Positions 35,060 to 45,235 of a DNA stretch of 64,000 bases are shown here, piece after piece. The first letter of the stretch is position 1, and the number at the start of each line of letters is the position of its first letter. A program made the translations under genes and the position numbers. The notes beneath the pieces are model-generated. The model was given only the letters and a program-made list of their open reading frames with translations, was not told the DNA's origin and made no database searches. Source of the DNA: Symsagittifera roscoffensis (taxonomy: Eukaryota > Xenacoelomorpha > Acoela > Convolutidae); contig NC_087066.1 in assembly GCF_963678635.1 (NCBI RefSeq), positions 35,028,952 through 35,092,951 of the forward strand, given 5' to 3'.

Positions 35060-35804
35060 CTAGGCCAATCAAGTTTTTGATTAAAAAAAATTCTCGGTGA
35101 CAGAGGTGCGCTCGATTAGCGTAAAATTCACTTCTTACAGTTCGCGATTAAAAAAGTGGCTTCAAACTTTAGACTAGACGCTCAGATATATTAAATGATT
35201 AGGGAAATAAAAATTCTTAGCTGCATGTTGATCGCAATCGTTATTATTTTTTTTTCATGAAAAATTGAATAAAATATTTGTGAATAAAATCATATATCAC
35301 TTAAGAAGCATTGACTGAAAATGTTTGGGAAACTCCCCGTGTTTGTTGTTTAGTTGTTAATACCCACTGTTCTCCTCGGGAGGGATTGCAACAAATAAAA
35401 TGAACCTGGAACTAAAAATGTCTGCAAATAAAACAGGGAACATGGAAACAGAAAGTAAGCCGGTGAATGATTAAAGCCAACTAACTAGGTGAGAGAAAAA
35501 ACCAGATAGCTTCTATGTTTGAATTGACTGTTTCAATGATTCACTTACTCTGACGATTGTTGGGAGACGATTAGAATTAAGCGGAATCTACAAAATCAGA
35601 AATCAAGACCATGTTACCAACACAAAACTAAAAATTTGTCACAATAGAACAAAACAGAACGGTACTGAAGAGCCACAACTGAACTGACTACAGTTTCGTT
35701 AGTTACAAATAATCATTTTGGTTAGTCGTCTAAAAATGAATAACACCTTCGGTTTTCGATCAGTGGACCAGGGAGAACAAAATTTTTCAATTCTATTTCA
35801 CATG

Positions 35805-36223
35805 CAGGGGAGGATCTAGGATTTTCTTGAGGGGGGGGGGGGGGGGGGTTCAAAAAAATTTCGAAACTTTTGTCGACTTTTTTTTTAGGTCGACCAAATT
35901 GATTTTCCGAGCTCTTCCAAATCAATAAAAAGACCCTGTTTTTGAGGCTGCAGGCAAAATTTTGAAAAACTGGACAAAAAAAGGCGTTTTTAGGCACTTT
36001 TTGGAAAAATTTGACCAAAAAATTGCGTTTTTTTGGCGCGCGCTCCCACCTCAAAATTAGTATATATTGGCGCCAAAGGCGCCTTTAGAAAATTTTTAGG
36101 GTCCGTCACCAAATATGGATTTCTCAAAATAGTACAAAGGGTGGACCCTTTGGGTCGGAAGGGAGTCGAATACCTGAGAAGAGAAAACGTCCGCGAACGC
36201 CCCCCCCCCCCCTAAATCCGACC
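35805..36223. mobile_element. MITE-like element with poly-G and poly-C ends (copy 1)
   Basis: Starts CAGGGGAGGATCTAGGATTT followed by a run of 18 G (35831-35848), and ends with 13 C (36200-36212) then TAAATCCGACC. Reverse-complementing the right end gives GGTCGGATTTAGGGGG, so the ends form G-rich terminal inverted repeats of a kind seen on non-autonomous DNA transposons. The interior has palindromes GGCGCC-AAA-GGCGCC and AAAGGGTGGACCCTTT. Open frames inside are not conserved proteins. Confidence 0.65.
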
Positions 36224-36752
36224 TTTTCGCATGAATTTTATTGTTGTGATATTTATCTATTAAATTAGATTGGTCATCATCTGTGCATTTCTAAATTATA
36301 AAGAAAATAAACAATTCAATACCTAGTTAGGAATATAATGAACAGTTTGCATCAATAAGTTAGTCAAGATTGGTTGTCCTTCATTTTTCCATAGAGTGTA
36401 CTTCACACATGTGTGCTGCCAAGAGAAACAGGGCACAGAAGTGCAATATTTGCTCATAGTCTCTCAATTACATCTCAATTTCACGAACTTTTCAGCGCGC
36501 TCTTACCTCTTAGAAGTTAACATCTTTCCGCGACCACTGCGTCTCTAGAAAAACTTCATGGCTACTCCGAGAAACGAGCATAAATAACAAAACGAGCGAG
36601 AGAAGTAAGAGCCGGTACTGATGCTGATGCAATTCCTTCAATAACATTCAAATTTTTAAAATTAAATATGGCACAAAAATACAATTCGGAACAAAAAAAA
36701 TTTACATCTACTGGTGAATTTGGAATACATTTTTAGGCAATTCTAAACAACA

Positions 36753-36758
36753 TTTATT
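36753..36758 (-). promoter_or_regulatory. Candidate polyadenylation signal AATAAA after the 36.96 kb terminal exon
   Basis: Minus-strand AATAAA about 200 nt past the stop codon, at the position homologous to 39842-39847. Its retention in both identical-protein copies fits use as a 3' end, but this is positional inference only. Confidence 0.4.
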
Positions 36759-36956
36759 AAAAAATTACAGGAAGTTCTAGAAAAAAAAGTTTACAAATTC
36801 CGTTAGAGATGTTATAATGATGTAGATGACAACTTTTCTAGGAATTGTTCAATTTTGTTATTTGTGAAAAATTATGGTACGAATGTTGAGCATCGAAATG
36901 TATGACACAATGATTGAACGGTAATCTTATTTGAGTTGTATAAAGAGAATATTTTC

Positions 36957-37269
36957 TCATCGGATCAATCTTGAGGAGCTATTAGGGTTGTGTTTCTCAC
37001 AGCAAACGACCCTTCTAATGAGTTGGACCACTACCCTTCTGAAGTCTATGTTCGCATATGCGTAGCAGAAGGGGTTTATGGTGCTGTTGATGTAGCAGAG
37101 GCCATAGCTGATGTTGTATGCCCACAGTGGAATGCAAGTGGGACACTTGGCGATGACCATAACGAAACAGCTGAAGGGTGCCCAGCAGATGACGTAACAG
37201 GCCAGGATCGAACTGAGCATCTTCAGGGCCTTGATATGTTTCCCGCCTTTAGCTCCGCTCTCGTCTTTC
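36957..37269 (-). CDS. Duplicate receptor terminal exon (intact, TM6-TM7-tail)
   Basis: Second intact copy of the receptor terminal exon, 313 nt like the others, with acceptor TTTGCCTAG and the same stop. It differs from the 40.0 kb copy only at AAG/AAA (Lys) and AAT/AAC (Asn), so the encoded peptide is identical, including CWAPF and NPFCY. Its left flank (from about 36482) matches the flank of the 40.0 kb copy from about 39571, which probably shows the original 3' flank of the gene. Its right flank switches to an LTR-like block at about 37790. It could be spliced to the 56256 exon as an alternative last exon. Whether it is used cannot be told from sequence. Confidence 0.72.
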
Positions 37270-37791
37270 CTAGGCAAATCAAGTTTCTGATTAAAAAAAT
37301 TTCTCGCTGACAGAAGTGCGCTCGATTAGCATTGGGAGGTGCATTCGATTAGCAGAAAATTCACTTTTTACAGTTCACGATTAAAAAAGTGGCTTCAAAG
37401 TTTATACTAGACGCTCAGATATATTAAATGATTAGAGAAATAAAAAATTCTTAGCTGCATGTTGATAGCAACTGTTTTTTTTCCATGAAAACTTGAATAA
37501 AAAATTTGTGAATAAAACATATATCACCTAAGCATTGACTGAAAATGTTTGGGAAACTCCCCGTGTTTGTTGTTTAGTTGTTAATACCCACTGTTCTCCT
37601 CGGGAGGGATTGCAACAAATAAAATGAAACGGGAACTAAAATTCTCTGCAAATAAAACAGGGAACATGGAAACAGAAAGTAAGCCGGTGAATGATTAAAG
37701 CCAACTAACTAGGTGAGAGAAAAAACCAGATAGCTTCTATGTTTGAATTGACTGTTTCAATGATTCACTTACTCTGACGATTGTTGCGTTT

Positions 37792-38375
37792 ACTGACAGT
37801 TATACTTATAAATCCATCAGAGATGGATTGACTCTTACCTCGACTCTAACTGCTCATGCTCTGAAATACAAGATTATTTAGAAATGAATTAAATGCGTTC
37901 AGGGCATTACAGCAGCTTAAATTTATCAATAATGTCTTTCAACAGTCTCTGGGAAAGGGAGCCCTAATTCCGTACTCTTCCGGAGATAACGTCGTTATCT
38001 CTCTAATTTCGTTGCACGGGAGGGTTCGGATTCGTCCCGAAGGTACCACTGGACCTTTGGCTTCCAAAATTGTCTTCTGACAAGCACCTTATTGTGCCCT
38101 GATGTCACAAACAGGTTATTATCTGTTTTTCTCTCTATTTCCGTCTAAATTTCGTCTTGTAATCCAGCTGTTCTGTTTTTTTTCTTATATTTTTGTTCAA
38201 AAAGGCCAATTTTTGTATTTCTCAGAAAGTGTTCCAATCCAAATCGAAATTTTGAAAATTTGAAATTCTAGTATTTCTGAGCCTCCTTTTTACTTCAATC
38301 TCGGTAAAACCGCCTTTAACCTTGTTTTTGGCGTTCGTCGGAAGGTTCGACTGTGCCAGTCCGGGGGAATAGCAC
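37792..38375. repeat. B (LTR-like) block
   Basis: Runs from GTTTACTGACAGTTATACTT to CCAGTCCGGGGGAATAGCAC. It contains the inverted pair CGGGA...TCCCG around GGTTCGGATTCG, and on the minus strand AGTAAAAAGGAGG, the same polypurine tract as at 2255-2267. Confidence 0.72.
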
Positions 38376-39310
38376 ACCTTCCGACTTTCTCGACCTATGT
38401 TTTGACTTTCTCGATCAATTCGGGTATGTTTCGACTGTGTGCTTGATCTATGTTTCGACATTCTCGACCTATGTTTCGACTTTCTCGACCTATGTTTCGA
38501 CTTTCCCGACCAAAATCGGAAATGTTTAAGCTCTGTGCTTGATCTATGTTTCGACTTCTTCAGCCAGTTTTGGTTACTTTCGACTTTCTCGAACCAACAA
38601 AAAAAATTTTCGACTTGGTTCGACCCAGTTCAGATATCTTTCTGGTTTCTTGATCAAAAATCGACATGTTTCGACATAATCGAGCGACTTTTGTTTGTTC
38701 GACCCGGCATCCATATGTTTTGACTTTCTCGACAACAAAATTGATATTTTTCATTTTTTGCGACATTCTCGACCGACAAATTTTCAAAAATTGAAAGTTT
38801 GTTTGGTCGACCCCACAAAGATACGCTTCTATTTTCTCGATCCAAAATCGATATGTTTTGGCTTTCTCGACTTTCTCGAGCAAGATTTCAAAAATTTTGT
38901 TTGTTCGACTGTTCTCGACGTATGTTCTGATTGTGCTCGACCCATTTTTCGACTGATTTAGACCTATGTTGCGACTTTCTCGACCAAATTCGAGTATGTT
39001 ACGACTTTGTGCTTGATCTATGGCTTCGACTTTCTATACCGAAAGTTTGTACTTTTTGACTTTCTCGACCTTATGTTTCGACTTTTTTTGACCAAAATTG
39101 GTTGTTTCGACTTTCTGCTCGAACTATGTTTGGACTTTCTCGACCAAAAATGGGCATGTTTCGACTAAATTGACCTATCTCGGTCTTTCTCGATCAAAAT
39201 CGGGTTTGTTTTGACTTTTAGTCGATTTAAAATTGCTTCTTGACCGCGGAATTTCAGTCGCATTTGCTCGATTTTTAATGTCGAAACATAGGTCAAGCAC
39301 GAAACATAGG
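38376..39310. repeat. CTCGACC satellite block (long)
   Basis: Same family. It includes the 21-bp units near 38450-38510 and continues to a T-rich run at 39309-39329. Close to its right end the motif appears inverted (GTCGAAACATAGGTCAAGCACG), showing internal rearrangement. Confidence 0.86.
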
Positions 39311-39333
39311 TTTTTTTTGTTTTTTTAGCGAGG

Positions 39334-39525
39334 ATGATAAATCAGACAGAACAATTTAAAGACGATAATTATGATGATTGTGGTAGTCTTCAGCAGGCCG
39401 CAGTGTTGAACATAACTAACGATGCGTATATTTTGAAGAATAGTCCAGTTTCCCGAACTTTTCCGAAAAAAATTTTTCATCACTTTTTGCCATTTTTAGC
39501 CAAGTTTTTGCCATTTTTTGAATGA
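39334..39525 (+). CDS. Possible small coding exon or fragment, unknown
   Basis: Open for 63 codons, MINQTEQFKDDNYDDCGSLQ continuing QAAVLNITNDAYILKNSPVS and then a low-complexity tail (HHFLPFLAKFLPFF). The first ~45 codons have a D/N/Q-rich composition unlike the surrounding AT-rich DNA. They follow a T-rich run ending TTTTTTTAGCGAGG, which could be a splice acceptor. It is on the strand opposite to the receptor gene, occurs once, and has no recognised homology. It may equally be chance. Confidence 0.2.
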   Translation: MINQTEQFKDDNYDDCGSLQQAAVLNITNDAYILKNSPVSRTFPKKIFHHFLPFLAKFLPFFE

Positions 39526-39841
39526 CAATTATATCTAAATCTTTCTTGGAATAATTGGTCCGAATATGGTTCACGAACTTTTCAGCGCGCACTTACCTCT
39601 TAGAAGTTAACATCTTTCCGCGACCACTGCGTCTCTAGAAAAACTTCATGGCTACTCCGAGAAACGAGCATAAATAACAAAACGAGCGAGAGAAGTAAGA
39701 GCCGCTACTGATGCTGATGCAATTCCTTCAATAACATTCAAATTTTTAAAATTAAATATGGCGCAAAAATACAATTCGGAACAAAAAAATTTACATCTAC
39801 TGGTGAATTTGGAATACATTTTTAGGCAATTCTAAACAACA

Positions 39842-39847
39842 TTTATT
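39842..39847 (-). promoter_or_regulatory. Candidate polyadenylation signal AATAAA after the 40.0 kb terminal exon
   Basis: Minus-strand AATAAA about 200 nt beyond the TGA, followed by T/G-rich sequence (TGTTGTTTAG). The same hexamer sits in the same place at 36753-36758 after the 36.96 kb copy. In the 25.8 kb and 34.7 kb copies the homologous site reads ATTAAA. Function is inferred from position. Confidence 0.45.
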
Positions 39848-40045
39848 AAAAAATTACAGGAAGTTCTAGAAAAAAAAGTTTACAAATTCCGTTAGAGATG
39901 TTATAATGATGTAGATGACAACTTTTCCAGGAATTGTTCAATTTTGTTATTTGTGATAAATTATGGTACGAATGTTGAGCATCGAAATGTATGACACAAT
40001 GATTGAACGGTAATCTTATTTGAGTTGTATAAAGAGAATATTTTC

Positions 40046-40358
40046 TCATCGGATCAATCTTGAGGAGCTGTTAGGGTTGTGTTTCTCACAGCAAACGACC
40101 CTTCTAATGAGTTGGACCACTACCCTTCTGAAGTCTATGTTCGCATATGCGTAGCAGAAGGGGTTTATGGTGCTGTTGATGTAGCAGAGGCCATAGCTGA
40201 TGTTGTATGCCCACAGTGGAATGCAAGTGGGACACTTGGCGATGACCATAACGAAACAGCTGAAGGGTGCCCAGCAGATGACGTAACAGGCCAGGATCGA
40301 ACTGAGCATTTTCAGGGCCTTGATATGTTTCCCGCCTTTAGCTCCGCTCTCGTCTTTC
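40046..40358 (-). CDS. Aminergic GPCR terminal exon (TM6-TM7-tail), copy nearest the gene
   Basis: Terminal exon encoding the end of loop 3, TM6, TM7 and the cytoplasmic tail. After the acceptor GGCCTAG it reads GKHIKALKMLSS and TM6 with VICWAPF, fitting the CWxP motif. TM7 follows with GLCYINSTINPFCYAYAN, which holds the NPxxY signature as NPFCY. The tail has RRVVCCEK (two cysteines suitable for palmitoylation) and ends at a TGA. The muscarinic TM6 asparagine after CWxPY is replaced here (PFS), so the ligand may not be classical. As the first copy downstream of the 56256 exon it is the default last exon. It encodes exactly the same 103 residues as the copy at 36957-37269, with two synonymous differences, while adjoining intron sequence differs more. 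AATAAA lies about 200 nt after the stop. Confidence 0.85.
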
Positions 40359-41102
40359 CTAGGCCAATCAAGTTTTTGATTAAAAAAAATTCTCGGTGAC
40401 AGAGGTGCGCTCGATTAGCGTAAAATTCACTTCTTACAGTTCGCGATTAAAAAAGTGGCTTCAAACTTTAGACTAGACGCTCAGATATATTAAATGATTA
40501 GGGAAATAAAAATTCTTAGCTGCATGTTGATCGCAATCGTTATTAATTTTTTTTCATGAAAAATTGAATAAAATATTTGTGAATAAAATCATATATCATT
40601 TAAGAAGCATTGACTGAAAATGTTTGGGAAACTCCCCGTGTTTGTTGTTTAGTTGTTAATACCCACTGTTCTCCTCGGGAGGGATTGCAACAAATAAAAT
40701 GAACCTGGAACTAAAAATGTCTGCAAATAAAACAGGGAACATGGAAACAGAAAGTAAGCCGGTGAATGATTAAAGCCAACTAACTAGGTGAGAGAAAAAA
40801 CCAGATAGCTTCTATGTTTGAATTGACTGTTTCAATGATTCACTTACTCTGACGATTGTTGGGAGACGGTTAGAATTAAGCGGAATCTACAAAATCAGAA
40901 ATCAAGACCATGTTACCAACACAAAACTGAAATTTGTCACAATAAAACAAAACAGAACGGTACTGAAGAGCCACAACTGAACTGACTACAGTTTCGTTAG
41001 TTACAAATAATCATTTCGGTTAGTCGTCTAAAAATGAATAACACCTTCGGTTTTCGATCAGTGGACCAGAGAGAACAAAATTATTCAATTCTATTTCACA
41101 TG

Positions 41103-41517
41103 CAGGGGAGGATCTAGGATTTTCTTGAGGGGGGGGGGGGGGGGGGGTTCAAAAAAATTTCGAAACTTTTGTCGACTTTTTTTTTAGGTCGACCAAATTG
41201 ATTTTCCGAGCTCTTCCAAATCAATAAAAAGACCCTGTTTTTGAGGCTGCAGGCAAAATTTTGAAAAACTGGACAAAAAAAGGCGTTTTTAGGCACTTTT
41301 TGGAAAAATTTGACCAAAAAATTGCGTTTTTTTGGCGCGCGCTCCCACCTCAAAATTAGTATGTATTGGCGCCAAAGGCGCCTTTAGAAAATTTTTAGGG
41401 TCCGTCACCAAATATGGATTTCTCAAAATAGTACAAAGGGTGGACCCTTTGGGTCGGAAGGGAGTCGAATCCCTGAGAAGAGAAAACGTCCGCGAACGCC
41501 CCCCCCTAAATCCGACC
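41103..41517. mobile_element. MITE-like poly-G/poly-C element (copy 2)
   Basis: Same as 35805-36223, with 19 G at 41129-41147 and 8 C at 41499-41506. Confidence 0.65.
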
Positions 41518-42619
41518 TTTTCGCATGAATTTTATTGTTGTGATATTTATCTATTAAATTAGATTGGTCATCATCTGTGCATTTCTAAATTATAAAGAAA
41601 ATAAACAATTCAATACCTAGTTAGGAATATAATGAACAGTTTGCATCAATAAGTTAGTCAAGATTGGTTGTCCTTCATTTTTCCATAGAGTGTACTTCAC
41701 ACATGTGTGCTGCCAAGAGAAACAGGGCACAGAAGTGCAATATTTGCTCATAGTTTCTCAATTACATCTCTTTCGCGTGGAGGTAAACGTCATCATGCCA
41801 GCTAGGCCACAGCTATTTCAATGAACTCATACGACCAGGTGGGAGCTCTAGAAGTCAAAATGTCGAGGTATGTGTTGACAAAAGAAACTCTCTCTTTTAC
41901 TCACTGATAGATGCGTTTATTTAGCAAAAGCTACGCTGCAAGGATCATTTTTGACAAAGGTGATTTGCAGCTCCTCTTCTCGATAAAAGTCGCTGAGATA
42001 ACTCGAGTTACTAGAGAAGTCGCGAGGACACTTTTATTTCCCTGATGTCTTTGCAATTACAAATAGCGTCAGCTCGATTGTCTTGTACTCTGGGCGATTA
42101 CAACTTAGTTTCAGGTACTTGTTGTTGTGGCGGTTGGGAATTTTGTAGACATGCAGAAACAGTGGTCCCTCTTTCTGGTTCAAAACGCACACATCCGAAC
42201 TGATCTATTTTCATAGAGTTGCTTTAGACTTGCTTATATTTATAGAAGAGTTGCGATTTTTTGTTTCGACCGAAAAGGAAGCAACTTTGCACGAGCATAA
42301 ATGACTGATTTTGCCGGCTTTAACATGACACGAGGAAAAACGAGCAGACTCGAAGTGGTTTGTTCAGCCCCAGATTCAACAAATTCTATCGATGTTTGGA
42401 GTCAGTTTCCAGTTTCAATGTAGAAAAAAGGACGTCTTGAAAAGTATAGCCCATAAACGATCGCAGCTTTCTTTGATATAACTTTTGTTTTTCTACGAAC
42501 TTTCCCCCTAGTAACACGGAAGGTTGTTAAAAAGCAAATTCAGATTTTTTGTTTGGTTTAAATTTGTCATTAGAGGCCAAACTGTGCATTTTGTGAATTG
42601 TAAGTGGATTCCATAACAG

Positions 42620-42965
42620 GCAAAAATCAGATCTGTCCCGGATTCCGCAAAATTGCTATTTTTTTAATGATCTTCTCTGCTGTTTTGGATTCCACGGACA
42701 ATTAGCTAAAACACTGTATTGCTCGAAACTGCTCCAAAAACAGGCATCCGCAACAAAACACTGTATTGCTCGAAACTGCTCCAAAAACAGGCATCCGCAA
42801 CAGGAATCCGCAACAAAATGGGTGGAATCCGGAACAAGTTTCTGGAATCCATGAACAAATAATAATATATGTGTTTATATAATTGCTCGTAGCGGAATCC
42901 GCAAAAAAATCAATGTGCCGACAAAATTTACGTTACAGGTATTTGTACGCGGAATCCACTATAAA
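42620..42965. repeat. GGAATCC motif cluster with a 47-bp tandem repeat (first unit)
   Basis: About ten copies of GGAATCC or GGATTCC in 350 bp, usually followed by GCAAC, GGAAC, ATGAAC or ACT. Two copies of a ~47-bp unit (ACACTGTATTGCTCGAAACT ... GGCATCCGCAAC) lie inside. No coding potential is visible. Confidence 0.75.
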
Positions 42966-42970
42966 TTTGT

Positions 42971-45171
42971 TGATTAAAGCCAACTAACTAGGTGAGAGAA
43001 AAAACCAGATAGCTTCTATGTTTGAATTGACTGTTTCAATGATTCACTTACTCTGACGATTGTTGGGAGACGGTTAGAATTAAGCGGAATCTACAAAATC
43101 AGAAATCAAGACCATGTTACCAACACAAAACTGAAATTTGTCACAATAAAACAAAACAGAACGGTACTGAAGAGCCACAACTGAACTGACTACAGTTTCG
43201 TTGGTTACAAATAATCATTTCGGTTAGTCGTCTAAAAATGAATAACACCTTCGGTTTTCGATCAGTGGACCAGAGAGAACAAAATTTTTCAATTCTATTT
43301 CACATGCAGGGGAGGATCTAGGATTTTCTTGAGGGGGGGGGGGGGGTTCAAAAAAATTTCAAAACTTTTGTCGACTTTTTTTTTAGGTCGACCAAATTGA
43401 TTTTCCGAGCTCTTCCAAATCAATAAAAAGACCCTGTTTTTGAGGCTGCAGGCAAAATTTTGAAAAACTGGACAAAAAAAGGCGTTTTTAGGCACTATTT
43501 GGAAAAATTTGACCAAAAAATTGCGTTTTTTTGGCGCGCGCTCCCACCTCAAAATTAGTATGTATTGGCGCCAAAGGCGCCTTTAGAAAATTTTTAGGGT
43601 CCGTCACCAAATATGGATTTCTCAAAATAGTACAAAGGGTGGACCCTTTGGGTCGGAAGGGAGTCGAATCCCTGAGAAGAGAAAACGTCCGCGAACGCCC
43701 CCCCCCTAAATCCGACCTTTTCGCATGAATTTTATTGTTGTGATATTTATCTATTAAATTAGATTGGTCATCATCTGTGCATTTCTAAATTATAAAGAAA
43801 ATAAACAATTCAATACCTAGTTAGGAATATAATGAACAGTTTGCATCAATAAGTTAGTCAAGATTGGTTGTCCTTCATTTTTCCATAGAGTGTACTTCAC
43901 ACATGTGTGCTGCCAAGAGAAACAGGGCACAGAAGTGCAATATTTGCTCATAGTTTCTCAATTACATCTCTTTCGCGTGGAGGTAAACGTCATCATGCCA
44001 GCTAGGCCACAGCTATTTCAATGAACTCATACGACCAGGTGGGAGCTCTAGAAGTCAAAATGTCGAGGTATGTGTTGACAAAAGAAACTCTCTCTTTTAC
44101 TCACTGATAGATGCGTTTATTTAGCAAAAGCTACGCTGCAAGGATCATTTTTGACAAAGGTGATTTGCAGCTCCTCTTCTCGATAAAAGTCGCTGAGATA
44201 ACTCGAGTTACTAGAGAAGTCGCGAGGACACTTTTATTTCCCTGATGTCTTTGCAATTACAAATAGCGTCAGCTCGATTGTCTTGTACTCTGGGTGATTA
44301 CAACTTAGTTTCAGGTACTTGTTGTTGTGGCGGTTGGGAATTTTGTAGACATGCAGAAACAGTGGTCCCTCTTTCTGGTTCAAAACGCACACATCCGAAC
44401 TGATCTATTTTCATAGAGTTGCTTTAGACTTGCTTATATTTATAGAAGAGTTGCGATTTTTTGTTTCGACCGAAAAGGAAGCAACTTTGCACGAGCATAA
44501 ATGACTGATTTTGCCGGTTTTAACATGACACGAGGAAAAACGAGCAGACTCGAAGTGGTTTGTTCAGCCCCAGATTCAACAAATTCTATCGATGTTTGGA
44601 GTCAGTTTCCAGTTTCAATGTAGAAAAAAGGACGTCTTGAAAAGTATAGCCCATAAACGATCGCAGCTTTCTTTGATATAACTTTTGTTTTTCTACGAAC
44701 TTTCCCCCTAGTAACACGGAAGGTTGTTAAAAAGCAAATTCAGATTTTTTGTTTGGTTTAAATTTGTCATTAGAGGCCAAACTGTGCATTTTGTGAATTG
44801 TAAGTGGATTCCATAACAGGCAAAAATCAGATCTGTCCCGGATTCCGCAAAATTGCTATTTTTTTAATGATCTTGTCTGCTGTTTTGGATTCCACGGACA
44901 ATTAGCTAAAACACTGTATTGCTCGAAACTGCTCCAAAAACAGGCATCCGCAACAAAACACTGTATTGCTCGAAACTGCTCCAAAAACAGGCATCCGCAA
45001 CAGGAATCCGCAACAAAATGGGTGGAATCCGGAACAAGTTTCTGGAATCCATGAACAAATAATAATATATGTGCTTATATATTTGCTCGTAGCGGAATCC
45101 GCAAAAAATTCAATGTGCCGACAAAATTTACGTTACAGGTATTTGTACGCGGAATCCACTATAAATTTGTA
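42971..45171. repeat. Second unit of the ~2.2-kb tandem duplication
   Basis: Same content as 40767-42970, with differences such as ATAATTGC/ATATTTGC near 42880/45080 and shorter G runs. Beyond 45171 the sequence continues GTGGAATCCACTTACATT, probably the original continuation cut off in the first unit. Confidence 0.88.
43307..43717. mobile_element. MITE-like poly-G/poly-C element (copy 3)
   Basis: Same element carried inside the tandem duplication, with 14 G at 43333-43346 and 9 C at 43698-43706. Confidence 0.65.
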
Positions 45172-45235
45172 AGTGGAATCCACTTACATTTTGGAACATG
45201 TTCTAAGACTTGTCTCTGGAATCCAGGAACATACA
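44830..45235. repeat. GGAATCC motif cluster (second unit, longer)
   Basis: Same cluster in the second tandem unit. It continues past the duplication end with GTGGAATCCACTTAC and CTGGAATCCAGGAAC, where the motif sits in short palindromes (GTGGAATCCAC, CTGGAATCCAG). Confidence 0.75.

Larger units (their letters stand above)
40767..42970. repeat. First unit of a ~2.2-kb tandem duplication
   Basis: Begins at TGATTAAAGCCAACTAACTA in the receptor intron just upstream (in gene sense) of the 40.0 kb terminal exon, and runs to ACTATAAATTTGT at 42970, where the second unit begins. It contains the second poly-G element (41103-41517) and a GGAATCC-rich segment near its end. The two units differ by scattered substitutions and by homopolymer length. 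Confidence 0.88.

Noticed and set aside
35722-36054. ~80-110 codon open frames in the poly-G element, similar at 41.1 and 43.3 kb
   Set aside because: They run through the poly-G tract as poly-proline and end at variable places. The copies are only duplicates of one element, with no sign of selection for protein.
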